Part shown: piece by piece, positions 15,698 through 24,686 of the stretch
Position numbering within the stretch: position 1 is the first letter of the stretch
How the letters are laid out: each line of letters opens with the position of its first letter
Origin: Mediannikoviicoccus sp037890055
GTDB lineage: Bacteria; Bacillota; Clostridia; Tissierellales; Peptoniphilaceae
NCBI GenBank assembly: GCA_037890055.1
Contig: JBBKBD010000001.1
DNA length: 64,000 nucleotides
Direction: 5' to 3' (one strand)
The notes under the pieces: model-generated
The model's input: only the letters and a program-made list of their open reading frames with translations
Told to the model about the DNA's origin: nothing
The model's database searches: none
Position numbers and translations under genes: made by a program

Positions 15698-17423
15698 TAT
15701 ATCTACCTCCTGCCATCTGTCTAACAAATTGAGTAGCATACCAACCGTCAAGTTCCATTAGCTCTTGGTGGTTACCCTCTTCTACTATCTTTCCATCTTC
15801 AAGCACAATTATATGATCCATATTCATTACCTGACTTATTCTATGGCAGGCAAGAATTATTGTGCCTTGATGGAGTCTACTATTTATATTATTGATAATA
15901 TTTCTTTCAGTCTTTCCATCTACAGCGGACATGCAGTCATCAAGCAACAATATGTCTGGGTCTTTCAAAAAGGCCCTGGCAATTCCAATTCTCTGCTTCT
16001 GTCCACCGGAAAGGGAAACTCCCCTCTCTCCGCATAGTGTTTCAAGACCCAGTGGAAGATTTTCTAAGTCCTTTTTAAAATCTGCCATTTCAATTGCTCT
16101 ATCAAGTTCTTCTTTGGTTGCATCCGGCTTTGAAAGTTTAATATTTTCTTCAATTGTCTTTGAAAATATCATATGCTTTTGTGGCACATAGGACAACTTG
16201 TCTCTAATTGCATAGGTGGTGTAGTCGTCAAGATATTTATCATTTACTAAAATCTTAGAAAAGTCGGTGTTGTAGTACTTTAGTAGTTGCTTTAATAATG
16301 TACTCTTACCTGATCCAGTCTTACCAAGTATTCCCAGGGATGAACCATATGGAATTTTTAAATTTATGTCTTTTAAAATATAATCTGAATCTGGATACTT
16401 AAAAGAAAAGTCTTTAAACTCAATGTCTGGTTTTTCAATATGAGTTATGGCGTTCTTTCTATCTACAATATCTTCTTCATAGTCAAGAACTTTTTGAATA
16501 CGATTCATTGAAGCGGTTGCTTGGTTCTTAATATTAATAAAATTTCCAAGGGCGAACATAGGCCAGATTAACATATTTAAATAAAATGTAAATGAAACCA
16601 ATTTTCCTATGGTTATTTCTCCACGATATATTAAAACTGCACCATAAAAAATTGCTATGGCAAAGGAAATGGCAGTTATAGTTAAGTCGATTGGTCTAAA
16701 CATTGCATTATAATTTGCTACTTCAAGATTTTTTTCCTTAAGCTCTTCACCTCTAACTTTAAACATGCGCCTTCTAACATTTTGTAGATTAAACACGTTG
16801 ATTATTCTAATTCCAACCACATCTTCAAGTACAAAACTATTTAACTTGTCGAATGCAACTTGTGCAGCTTCCCACTTCTTATAAATCTTGTCCCCCAGTA
16901 GCTTTACAAGCACTGCAAGTAGTGGAATTGGAATAATGGTCGCAAGGGTAAGTTTTAAACTAACTGAAAATATCATTACAAGTATTATGAAGAAAGGATA
17001 TACCGTTGCATCAAACATTGCCAGCGTTCCGAAACCAATCATCTGACTAACTGAATTTATGTCATTGGTAGATTTCCCCATAAGAGACCCAGTTGAGTTC
17101 TTGTCAAAAAACTCCATGGACTGACCTAAAAACTTTCCCATTAGCTTGTTTCTAAGTCTTAGTTCAATTTCATTTCCACCACGGTGAATGAAAAAGGACC
17201 ATCCCATTGCTAAAAAATATTTTAATATTATAACTCCAACAAGAAGAGCTATTAGCTTTATAAAACTATCTAAGTTTATTGAGTTTGAAAAGACCTTATC
17301 CGTCAACTCCCCTATTAAATATGGCGGAAAAATTCCTACAATATCACTTAATAGCAGAAAAATAAGTCCTGCCATAAGATTTCTCTTGTAGGACTCAATA
17401 AACCATTTAAATTCTTTAAACAA
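15687..17423 (-). CDS. ABC exporter half, heterodimer subunit with degenerate ATP site
   Basis: 578 residues: six membrane helices then an ATPase domain with LGKTGSGKST and LSGGQKQR. Walker B reads ILLLDDCMSAVDGKTE, with Asp in place of the catalytic Glu, which is the normal degenerate site of BmrC/TM287-type partners. Together with the next gene it forms an asymmetric exporter with one hydrolysing site. Ten bases after the DUF3841 gene, so the three are probably one operon. Confidence 0.9.
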   Translation of the reverse strand: MFKEFKWFIESYKRNLMAGLIFLLLSDIVGIFPPYLIGELTDKVFSNSINLDSFIKLIALLVGVIILKYFLAMGWSFFIHRGGNEIELRLRNKLMGKFLGQSMEFFDKNSTGSLMGKSTNDINSVSQMIGFGTLAMFDATVYPFFIILVMIFSVSLKLTLATIIPIPLLAVLVKLLGDKIYKKWEAAQVAFDKLNSFVLEDVVGIRIINVFNLQNVRRRMFKVRGEELKEKNLEVANYNAMFRPIDLTITAISFAIAIFYGAVLIYRGEITIGKLVSFTFYLNMLIWPMFALGNFINIKNQATASMNRIQKVLDYEEDIVDRKNAITHIEKPDIEFKDFSFKYPDSDYILKDINLKIPYGSSLGILGKTGSGKSTLLKQLLKYYNTDFSKILVNDKYLDDYTTYAIRDKLSYVPQKHMIFSKTIEENIKLSKPDATKEELDRAIEMADFKKDLENLPLGLETLCGERGVSLSGGQKQRIGIARAFLKDPDILLLDDCMSAVDGKTERNIINNINSRLHQGTIILACHRISQVMNMDHIIVLEDGKIVEEGNHQELMELDGWYATQFVRQMAGGRYSEE

Positions 17424-17433
17424 TTAATCACCC

Positions 17434-18015
17434 CTATATACTTTCTCCTGGCTTTATAATTCTAAGCACCCATTCCTTTTTTATTTGCCAAATATTTGCT
17501 TGCACTATAAAGTCGGACCAATTATCTATGTCGAAAATTCTAACCCATGAATCTTTTATCTTTTTTTCTATTTCAGGATACATGCCCTGATACTTCCCGT
17601 CTATAAAATTAAATTCATCTGTGACTCCAAGCTTTTCAATCTCTTTTTTGTATTCATTTGCATCAGCTTCGTCCTTTGGGATATAGAGATTATTTAAAAC
17701 ATAATCCCATTTACAACCATCAAAATAAATTATTTCATCCTTAGGTACTTCAATTTCATATACCAATTCTTTTTCCACAGGCTTAAGACAATTTCTCTTA
17801 CTTATGGAACACCATATTGGATATTCTATTCCCTTTGGGCGTGGTACAATCTCTTGAGCCATCTTTACAAAAAGTCTATATCTCTCCATAAAAAACGGAG
17901 CAATGTCCCCCATATGTAGCTTTACATATATTTCCTTATTTGTAATCTCTCCCTTATTTTCCAATTCATAAAAAGAGTTTTCGTGTTGTCTTGTGTAAAG
18001 TATTACTTTTTCCAT
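17434..18015 (-). CDS. DUF3841-family protein
   Basis: 193-residue soluble protein. The segments GIEYPIWCSIS, CKWDYVLNNLYIP and DSWVRIFDID...VQANIWQIKKEWVLRI match the DUF3841 family, small cytosolic proteins of unknown role found in Firmicutes. No catalytic motif seen. First gene of the unit that continues with the heterodimeric ABC exporter, so it may be a sensor or accessory of that exporter, but this is only context. Confidence 0.65.
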   Translation of the reverse strand: MEKVILYTRQHENSFYELENKGEITNKEIYVKLHMGDIAPFFMERYRLFVKMAQEIVPRPKGIEYPIWCSISKRNCLKPVEKELVYEIEVPKDEIIYFDGCKWDYVLNNLYIPKDEADANEYKKEIEKLGVTDEFNFIDGKYQGMYPEIEKKIKDSWVRIFDIDNWSDFIVQANIWQIKKEWVLRIIKPGESI

Positions 18016-18167
18016 ATCTTGCTCCTTTTTACTTACTATATATTATTTCATACCCACTGATAAAACACAAAAATCATCCTTGAAAAAATTTGTAAGATTT
18101 TTGTAACATTTGTTTAACCTATTCTATGATAAAATGATTTTACAAAGTAAAGTAAGGATGTGAAAAC

Positions 18168-18848
18168 TTGAAAAACCTTATAGAAATAAAAAACATTTAT
18201 AAATACTACCATATGGGTGATACAGTTGTTAAGGCCATTGACGGATTGTCACTTAACCTAGACGAAGGCGAAATATTATGCATCCTCGGCAAGTCAGGCT
18301 CTGGCAAGTCCACTCTTTTAAATTCCATTGCGGGACTTGAAAAAGTTGATAAGGGTGAAATCTTAATTGGTGGCCACGATATAACTAAGCTTAGTGAAAA
18401 GGATTTAACCATCTTTAGACAACTGAACTTAGGTTTTGTATTTCAATCATATAATCTGCTTCCAATTCTTTCGGCTTTGGAAAATGTAAGTCTTGGACTT
18501 GCTTTCAAAGGAGTTTCTAAAGAGGAACGAGAGAAGACCTCCTTTGAAATATTAAAAAAAGTTGGCCTTGAAGACAGAGTTTATCACAAGCCAAAGGAGC
18601 TTTCCGGTGGACAGCAACAAAGGGTTTCCATTGCAAGGGCATTTGCAAATAATCCTAAAATAATCTTTGCAGACGAACCCACTGGTAACTTGGACACCAA
18701 TACATCCAAGGATATTATGGATTTGATTACTGATATGATCCATAAGAATAAACAGACTATGATTATAGTAACTCACAACGAAGAGCTTACCGCTTACGCC
18801 GATAAGGTCATAGAGATGAAAGACGGGAAAATTATTAGAGAGATTTAG
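18168..18848 (+). CDS. MacB/LolD-type ABC transporter ATPase
   Basis: 226-residue ATPase: GKSGSGKSTLLN near residue 38, LSGGQQQRVSIARAFAN and IIFADEPTGNLDTNT. The GNLDT after Walker B and the NLGFVFQSYNLLPILSALEN stretch are typical of type VII (mechanotransmission) systems. TTG start with AAGGATGTG upstream. Genes for a secreted Ig-like protein and an FtsX-type permease follow with close spacing, making one system. Confidence 0.92.
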   Translation: MKNLIEIKNIYKYYHMGDTVVKAIDGLSLNLDEGEILCILGKSGSGKSTLLNSIAGLEKVDKGEILIGGHDITKLSEKDLTIFRQLNLGFVFQSYNLLPILSALENVSLGLAFKGVSKEEREKTSFEILKKVGLEDRVYHKPKELSGGQQQRVSIARAFANNPKIIFADEPTGNLDTNTSKDIMDLITDMIHKNKQTMIIVTHNEELTAYADKVIEMKDGKIIREI

Positions 18849-18857
18849 GAGGAGTTT

Positions 18858-20393
18858 ATGAAAGAAAGATTGTTGTCTATCTTGCTTCTTATAAGCATTT
18901 TAGCTATGTCAAGTCTATCTTTTGCCGCAGATGGTGCTGTAAAAGATGCTGATGAAATCAAAATTAAGGACTATAAGATTGAGCAAGTATTTAAAGAGAA
19001 TCAAAAGAAACCAAAGAATATTGAAAAAGATACGGAGTTTTCAATTTTAATCTATCCTGAAAACATAAACTACGATATCTTAAGTACTTATATATTTACC
19101 ATGGTTCCAAATGACAGTTTCAAAGTTTTAGGTTCAAAGGTTGAAAAGGCCGACGAAAAGGGAAACGGCGTTATTATATTTAATCTTAAAGCTTTGGAGA
19201 AGCTTGATAAGGATTCATACAAAATAGAAGTTTTTGGAAGTAAAATAAAAGACAATTTAGAACTAAAGACGGAACTTGGATTTAAGGATATTAATTTTAA
19301 AGAAGAAAATTCTAATAAGGATGACAAAAAAACTTCTACGGATAAATGTAACACAAATAAAGAAACGCCAAAGGAAAATGGCAAAGACAACTCAAATCAA
19401 AATACTAATGCAAATGGAGAAGATAATATGGTAATAGAAAACCCAAAGACAAATGACACAAGCAATTCAAATACAGGTTCTGATACTGGAAGTGAAACTT
19501 CAAACCCTTCTGTAAAAAACAAACCTAAACTAATAATAGACAACTACTCTCTTCAACCTAAAATGGTAGAAGCAGGTAAAGAGTTTACTTTGAATATGAG
19601 TTTTTATAACACAAACTCAACCTACTCCGTAAGAAATATAAAAATTTCTTTAAATAACGAAACAGGTGGCTCTGGAACCAATGGAGAAAATGTTGGAGGC
19701 TCTGTGTTTATTCCTGTGGGAAGTTCAAACACATTTTATATTAATAGTATAGCTCCTGGTAAGACTGCATCAAAGTCAATTAAAATGTCCGTTGTTCCAA
19801 ATGCACAGGCACAAAACTATGTTATAACTGCAAACTTTGAATATGAAGATAAAAATGGAAACGAGTTTACTGCAAATGAAATCATCGGTATTCCAGTTGT
19901 TCAACAGGCCAAAGTATCCTTTGGAGAAATTACGGCAAACCCTGGCATGGCAGGAGAACCCGCAACAATTGACATGGATTTCTTTAACACTGGTAAGGAC
20001 ACATTATCAAACTTTATGGTAACCGTTCAAGGTGATGGCTTTTCCGTTGATAATGGTGGAAACTATTTTGTAGGTAACTTTGCTCCAGGGGCATCAGACC
20101 ACTTCTCCTCTACAATTATTCCAACAGAATCTGGAAATATAAAGGGTAAGTTGGTTATAACTTACGAAGACTCTACTGGAGAAACCCATACAGAAGAAAA
20201 AGATTTTTCCATGGAAGCACAGGAAATGGATGAAGGCACAACTGTCCCTGATGATGAAATGGATCAAGGAACAGGCTCAATGGGTGCACTTCCATTTATC
20301 TTAGGAGGACTACTTTTAATTGCAATTATAGCTGGAATAATCGTTAAGAAAAAAAGAGATAAGAAAAAGAAAGGTTCAGATTTACAACTATGA
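18858..20393 (+). CDS. Membrane-anchored extracellular protein with CARDB/NEW3-like Ig domains
   Basis: 511 residues. A signal peptide (1-23, cleavage after LSFA), an N-terminal domain to ~150, an Asn/Thr/Ser/Lys-rich linker (~150-215), two Ig-like domains of the CARDB/NEW3 kind (~220-345 and 350-450), a membrane helix (~470-493) and a basic tail KKKRDKKKKG in the cytosol. It sits between the ATPase and the permease and overlaps the permease gene by four bases (ATGA). It probably works outside the membrane as the adaptor or sensor of this MacB-like system. AGGAGGAG before the ATG. Confidence 0.75.
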   Translation: MKERLLSILLLISILAMSSLSFAADGAVKDADEIKIKDYKIEQVFKENQKKPKNIEKDTEFSILIYPENINYDILSTYIFTMVPNDSFKVLGSKVEKADEKGNGVIIFNLKALEKLDKDSYKIEVFGSKIKDNLELKTELGFKDINFKEENSNKDDKKTSTDKCNTNKETPKENGKDNSNQNTNANGEDNMVIENPKTNDTSNSNTGSDTGSETSNPSVKNKPKLIIDNYSLQPKMVEAGKEFTLNMSFYNTNSTYSVRNIKISLNNETGGSGTNGENVGGSVFIPVGSSNTFYINSIAPGKTASKSIKMSVVPNAQAQNYVITANFEYEDKNGNEFTANEIIGIPVVQQAKVSFGEITANPGMAGEPATIDMDFFNTGKDTLSNFMVTVQGDGFSVDNGGNYFVGNFAPGASDHFSSTIIPTESGNIKGKLVITYEDSTGETHTEEKDFSMEAQEMDEGTTVPDDEMDQGTGSMGALPFILGGLLLIAIIAGIIVKKKRDKKKKGSDLQL

Positions 20394-21685
20394 AATTAAA
20401 TGATCTTTTAGTTTTTAGCTTAAGAAATCTATCAAGGCGAAAACTAAGAACAATCTTAACTTTACTTTCCATTTTAATAGGTACCTCTTTTATCATCTTG
20501 ATGATAAGCTTTGGACTTGGCATGCAAAAGTCAAACGAAGAAATGATTGAGAGCATGGGTGGACTTACTAATATTACTGTTAGGAGTAACGACTCCTTCG
20601 GCCCAGAAATGGAAAATAATAACAAGTCTAAGGTGTTAAATGACTCTAAAGTCAAGGCATTTGCCGCCATGGAAGGTGTTAAGGATGTTCTTCCAGTAAT
20701 TGAAATAAACACTGCCAATATTTTAATTAAAAATTATGATGCCTACGCTACCATTAAAGGCGTTGATGTAAATAAAATGGAAGAGTTTGGTTATACAATT
20801 GAAGAAGGATCAAATATAACTCAAAACTCCGATGATGAATATGTGTTTTCAAATATACATGTATACAATAGCAGATCCGGTGAGCCTGTAGATAATATAG
20901 ATTTGATGAAGGATAAACCTACCATAAGAATTGGATGGAAAGACCTTCAATCTGAAATGGAAACTGGTAAAAAAACCTATATTGACTTTAAGTTTAAACC
21001 AATTGGAAGAACCGGCGGAGCAAACAACTACGATTCAGAAATTCTTATGAATTATAAAACCGCAAAAAAATTATATATGGCTGAACAGGAACTTAATTTG
21101 TCGGGAGATAATAAAAAGAAAATTACAGAAAGGGATATCCCCTATTCATATATAATGTTAAAGGCCCAAACTTTGGAGGATGTAAAGCCACTTCAAGATG
21201 AACTTACTGAAATGGGATACATGACACAGTCCAATCTTGAATTTAATGAAAGTATGCAAGAACAAGTTAGAACAGTTCAACTTGTTTTTGGAGCCATCGG
21301 TGCAGTGGCACTGCTGGTTGCTGCTATTGGAATTGCAAACACTATGATAATGTCAATTTATGAAAGAACTAAAGAAATTGGTATCATGAAAGTTGTTGGT
21401 GCTTCAATTAAAAACATAAGAGATATATTTTTATTAGAGTCCACAATGGTTGGTCTAATCGGTGGCATCTTAGGAGTTTTATTATCCCTGTTAGTGTCAT
21501 TTATACTAAACAAATATCTATTTGCTGGTGGAGATGATATGGGTGGTGGATTTAGTTCCTACATTCCTATTTGGCTAATGCTTGTTTCAGCAATCTTCTC
21601 TGCTGTTATAGGACTACTGTCAGGACTTCTTCCTGCCATAAGAGCAACTAAAATATCTGCAATAGATGCAATTAGAACTGAATAA
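20390..21685 (+). CDS. MacB/FtsX-family ABC permease
   Basis: 431 residues with the four-helix MacB layout: one N-terminal helix (RRKLRTILTLLSILIGTSF), a ~230-residue extracellular domain, then three C-terminal helices with MIMSIYERTKEIGIMKVVGAS, the conserved cytosolic loop that meets the ATPase. ATGA overlap with the preceding gene. Such systems move or release envelope molecules or act in peptide sensing rather than pumping across the bilayer. Confidence 0.92.
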   Translation: MKLNDLLVFSLRNLSRRKLRTILTLLSILIGTSFIILMISFGLGMQKSNEEMIESMGGLTNITVRSNDSFGPEMENNNKSKVLNDSKVKAFAAMEGVKDVLPVIEINTANILIKNYDAYATIKGVDVNKMEEFGYTIEEGSNITQNSDDEYVFSNIHVYNSRSGEPVDNIDLMKDKPTIRIGWKDLQSEMETGKKTYIDFKFKPIGRTGGANNYDSEILMNYKTAKKLYMAEQELNLSGDNKKKITERDIPYSYIMLKAQTLEDVKPLQDELTEMGYMTQSNLEFNESMQEQVRTVQLVFGAIGAVALLVAAIGIANTMIMSIYERTKEIGIMKVVGASIKNIRDIFLLESTMVGLIGGILGVLLSLLVSFILNKYLFAGGDDMGGGFSSYIPIWLMLVSAIFSAVIGLLSGLLPAIRATKISAIDAIRTE

Positions 21686-21686
21686 A

Positions 21687-21716
21687 ATAAGAGTCGGGAC
21701 TTTCCGACTCTTTTTT
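21687..21716. terminator. Bidirectional terminator
   Basis: GAGTCGG, loop GACTTT, CCGACTC, with A-rich left and six T on the right; separates two converging units. Confidence 0.88.
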
Positions 21717-21720
21717 ATTT

Positions 21721-22632
21721 CTATTCAAATTGGTTAAGGGGATACTCTCCATTGTTATTTGTAAGTATTACTTTTGCGTCACTAAACTCTAAAAATTTAT
21801 GTGATTTTATCTTCTTTGCCTTAAGCAAGTCAACTAATGATTCAATAAGAGAATAGTGAACATTCGTACTGAAATAAAAAGTTACACTATCCTCTTTTTC
21901 CACTGTGTCATCCCACATAAAATCTGGAAACATACCAGTGGAAGTAATCTTTCTCTTAACGCCATTTCTATAAATTCCTGGAACACTTTCCCTTCCATCA
22001 TAAATAGCCGGTTTAAGGCTTACTATTTTATCTAAGTCATCTTCGTAAATTTTATCCGCCGCATACAATAATAAACTTTCTATATCTTCCCCAGGAATTA
22101 TCTTATCCCTATCTTTAAAGTCAAAGTGCTTATACAATTTTTTTAAGTCAATATCTTCACAGAAGCGAACTAAATCAACTAAAAATTTTACTTCTCCCAT
22201 ATAAATTAGCATTGAAGTGTTTAAACTTGGATACTCTTTAACTATCTCCTCTGCCTTTTCAATCACTTGTGGAATTAGTACTTCAGTATAGTCTTTGTAA
22301 TTCAGTGCGTAGTTTCCCTGCCAAATTAATTTCGGTTCCTTCATCTTCTTTATTTTTATATTTGGGAAATCCTCTTTCACATCTGGAAACTTTTCTAAAA
22401 AATCATCATTAAAATAACATTCATATCCCTTGTAAAAGTCATTACATTCTACACCAATAGAGTTTAAGAAGTCCGATCCATCTTGGTCAATCTTTGCAGA
22501 ATTTAAAAACACATATTGGCCCTCTGCCGAGTCTATTCGAAAAATTAATTCAAGATAATATAAAAAATCATTTAACAAATCTTCAAACTCATTATCATCT
22601 AAGTCTTTCATATTAAATTTTTCTTCAATCAT
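21721..22632 (-). CDS. Hypothetical acidic protein
   Basis: 303 residues, soluble, rich in Asp, Glu and Lys, with no signal peptide or membrane helix. I do not recognise a family. It ends in a compact region (TFYFSTNVHYSLIESLVDLLKAKKI, about 250-275) that looks like a mixed alpha/beta fold. GGAGG stands before the ATG. It begins one base after the stop of the NIF3-like small protein gene, so the two are co-translated and may act together. The same operon is divergent from nqr. Confidence 0.6.
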   Translation of the reverse strand: MIEEKFNMKDLDDNEFEDLLNDFLYYLELIFRIDSAEGQYVFLNSAKIDQDGSDFLNSIGVECNDFYKGYECYFNDDFLEKFPDVKEDFPNIKIKKMKEPKLIWQGNYALNYKDYTEVLIPQVIEKAEEIVKEYPSLNTSMLIYMGEVKFLVDLVRFCEDIDLKKLYKHFDFKDRDKIIPGEDIESLLLYAADKIYEDDLDKIVSLKPAIYDGRESVPGIYRNGVKRKITSTGMFPDFMWDDTVEKEDSVTFYFSTNVHYSLIESLVDLLKAKKIKSHKFLEFSDAKVILTNNNGEYPLNQFE

Positions 22633-22633
22633 T

Positions 22634-22951
22634 CTATACCTCCAACAGCTTGATGTAATTTATAACGGGAACTTCATATGGATGGTTTTCTAAAATACAA
22701 CTATGCACCACTTTGAAATCTTTTTCATCTATTCTAAATTCTAACTTACTTTCATTTACAACTTCTCTTTTATTCACTTCCCCTATTGTAGGGTTTGCTC
22801 CCGTAAGTGGTCTAAAGTTTCCTAAAACTTTAGTTTCACTAAAACAGTAATCATAATTATCTTCTTTTAGCACTCCAAGGTCATTAATTTTATTTATAAA
22901 GTCTGAAACAGAAACTTCAGGAATAAATACTTCTACTTTAATATAGCCCAT
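22634..22951 (-). CDS. Stand-alone NIF3/YqfO PII-like domain protein
   Basis: 105 residues. The order KVEVFIPE at the start, DYCFSETKVLGNFRPLTGANPTIG in the middle and ENHPYEVPVINYIKLLE at the end is the insert/C-terminal PII-like domain of YqfO/NIF3 proteins, here without the dinuclear-metal NIF3 domain. I chose the ATG at 22951 because GGAGGAG lies just upstream; an ATG four codons earlier has no site. The His and acidic residues suggest metal or small-ligand binding, as in CutA/PII folds, but the role is unknown. Confidence 0.7.
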   Translation of the reverse strand: MGYIKVEVFIPEVSVSDFINKINDLGVLKEDNYDYCFSETKVLGNFRPLTGANPTIGEVNKREVVNESKLEFRIDEKDFKVVHSCILENHPYEVPVINYIKLLEV

Positions 22952-23070
22952 AAACTCCTCCATTTACATATCTAATAGTATTATACAACATATTGTTTTA
23001 AGTTTTAGAAATAAAAATAAGACTATTTTTGTAATAAAAACAAATTGACATGAATTTCAATCGTGAAAAG

Positions 23071-23079
23071 TGTTATAAT
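23071..23079 (+). promoter_or_regulatory. Extended -10 promoter of the nqr operon
   Basis: TGTTATAAT, an exact extended -10. The nearby TTGACA at 23045-23050 is 23 bases away, too far for a normal -35. The leader is about 15 bases with GGGGGTGA before the ATG at 23101. Confidence 0.65.
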
Positions 23080-23100
23080 TATAATAACGGGGGTGATTTA

Positions 23101-24078
23101 ATGGTTTCATTTTATGAAAAATATTTTATGAAACAAAAAATGATGAGAACAGTTTTAATTGCTCTTCTTCCTATTTTGTTATTTTCAATATATGCATTTG
23201 GATGGAGAGTGCTTGCTTTAACGGTTTTCAATGTTATTATAGCTTGCTTAGTTGAATTTATAAGCGAAAGCAAAATCTATAATAGAAAGAAAATTTCTGA
23301 AGCTGCAATCATATCCTCTGTTCTCTACACGATGACATTGCCGGTATCCATTCCATTTTGGATGTCTGCAGTAGGAATTGCATTTGCAATTTTCTTTGGT
23401 AAGGCGGTATTTGGCGGGTTTGGTAAAAACGTATTCAACCCTGCACTAGTTGGTAGAGTTTTCGTATACGTTAACTTCCCACAACCACTTACAATTAACT
23501 GGAACGAAGCAGTAATTGGTGGAATTGGTTCTTTGAACAAATGGGCTAATCCAATAATTGACCAAGTTACAACTGCAACACCAATGCTTGCATTTAGAAA
23601 TGCAGGACAGATGACAAGTTATTTTGATTTATTTTTAGGTAGAATTCCCGGTGTAATCGGTGAAACTTCAAAGATATTAATCCTACTTGGTGCGGCTTAC
23701 CTAATTTACAAAAAGGTAGCTTCTTGGGAAATAATGTTATCATCTGCAATTGGACTTACTATTATGACTTTAATCTTTAACTTTATGAAGATTGAATCCA
23801 TACCTAATCCTATTTTCCAAATTTTATCTGGAGGATTCTTACTAGGTGCTGTATTTATGGCAACAGACCCAATATCAGCTCCTAAGACAAAACCTGCAAA
23901 ATTTATTTACGGAATTATTATAGGGGTTGTTTGTGTAATCATAAGAGGTTTTGCCCTATTCTCAGAAGGTATGATGTTTGCTGTTCTAATAGGAAATATT
24001 TTTGCACCTATTATGGACTATATAGTAAGAGAAAGAAACAAAGCAAAAAAGAATAAATTAGCAAAGGAGACAAAATAA
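23101..24078 (+). CDS. nqrB: Na+-NQR subunit B-like (NqrB/RnfD family)
   Basis: Membrane flavoprotein subunit of a redox-driven ion pump. 325 residues, about ten membrane segments. GKAVFGGFGKNVFNPALVGR is the family core, and Thr160 in QVTTATPM is the expected site of covalently bound FMN. The N-terminus begins almost at the first helix, so the long cytosolic leader of Vibrio NqrB, which touches NqrA, is missing. The ATG at 23101 has GGGGGTGA; a frame opening at 23050 lacks a site. First gene of nqrBCDEF, no nqrA. It resembles RnfD in length, but the operon partners are NQR-type. Confidence 0.9.
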   Translation: MVSFYEKYFMKQKMMRTVLIALLPILLFSIYAFGWRVLALTVFNVIIACLVEFISESKIYNRKKISEAAIISSVLYTMTLPVSIPFWMSAVGIAFAIFFGKAVFGGFGKNVFNPALVGRVFVYVNFPQPLTINWNEAVIGGIGSLNKWANPIIDQVTTATPMLAFRNAGQMTSYFDLFLGRIPGVIGETSKILILLGAAYLIYKKVASWEIMLSSAIGLTIMTLIFNFMKIESIPNPIFQILSGGFLLGAVFMATDPISAPKTKPAKFIYGIIIGVVCVIIRGFALFSEGMMFAVLIGNIFAPIMDYIVRERNKAKKNKLAKETK

Positions 24079-24686
24079 TGAAAAAGAAATCTATAGTTTA
24101 TCCTATTGTCTTTATGCTAGTTCTATCGGCGGTACTTGTTTTTGTCTTAGCATTTATAAACAAGTTGACTACGCCAATAGTAGAATTCAATTCTGAAATT
24201 GAATTAAAAAATAAAATTCTTTATGTTTTTAATATTCCTGTAGATTCAGAAAATCCTGAAGAAATCAATAAAGTATTCACTGAAAACGTTGAAGAAAAAG
24301 ACTATGAGGATACTAAGTACTATGTTTACAAAAAAGGTGACGAAGTAGAAGCTTATGCAGTTCCAATTGAAGGCCCTGGCCTTTGGGGAACCATTACAGG
24401 TTACATTGGAGTTAATAAAGACTTTACCGAAACAACTGGTATTGAGTTTATAAAGCAAGACGAAACTCCAGGACTTGGTGGAAGAATTGCTGAAGCTCCA
24501 TATAAGGAACAATACAGAGGAATTGATATATCAACTCCAACTGATGGCAATTATGTTATTAATAAACCCGCAAATGGTGGAAACATAGACGCCATTGCTG
24601 GAGCTACTCAAACTTCAACCTTTGTAACTGATATGATAAATAAAGATTTAAAAACATTTATCGAAAAAGAAGGAGGGGCTAACTAA
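24078..24686 (+). CDS. nqrC: Na+-NQR subunit C (NqrC/RnfG family)
   Basis: Periplasm-side (here outer-face) FMN protein, 202 residues: one N-terminal helix (~8-28) then a soluble FMN-binding domain. GPGLWGTITGYIGV and the ETPGLGGRI motif are typical, and the flavinylation motif DAIAGATQTS puts covalent FMN on Thr177. This needs an ApbE flavin transferase, which is not in the window. The ATG overlaps the nqrB stop by one base. Confidence 0.92.
   Translation: MKKKSIVYPIVFMLVLSAVLVFVLAFINKLTTPIVEFNSEIELKNKILYVFNIPVDSENPEEINKVFTENVEEKDYEDTKYYVYKKGDEVEAYAVPIEGPGLWGTITGYIGVNKDFTETTGIEFIKQDETPGLGGRIAEAPYKEQYRGIDISTPTDGNYVINKPANGGNIDAIAGATQTSTFVTDMINKDLKTFIEKEGGAN

Noticed and set aside
15698..15751. 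ATG start of the second ABC exporter half at 15751
   Set aside because: No RBS, deep overlap with the partner gene and extra residues with no family match; GTG at 15697 has AGGAGGT.
13961..17423. Broken ABC exporter because one Walker B has Asp for Glu
   Set aside because: One degenerate site is normal in heterodimeric exporters such as BmrCD or TM287/288, so this is not decay.
23026..23044. Rex-like palindrome before nqr (TTTTTGT ... ACAAA)
   Set aside because: The half-sites are too close together for the TTGTTAA-N4-TTAACAA form, and A/T runs give such matches easily.
23045..23050. Perfect TTGACA as the -35 of nqr
   Set aside because: It is 23 bases from the TATAAT, beyond the usable 16-18; the extended -10 alone explains the promoter.
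23050..23100. Longer NqrB start at 23050
   Set aside because: It would begin inside the promoter; the ATG at 23101 has a strong RBS.
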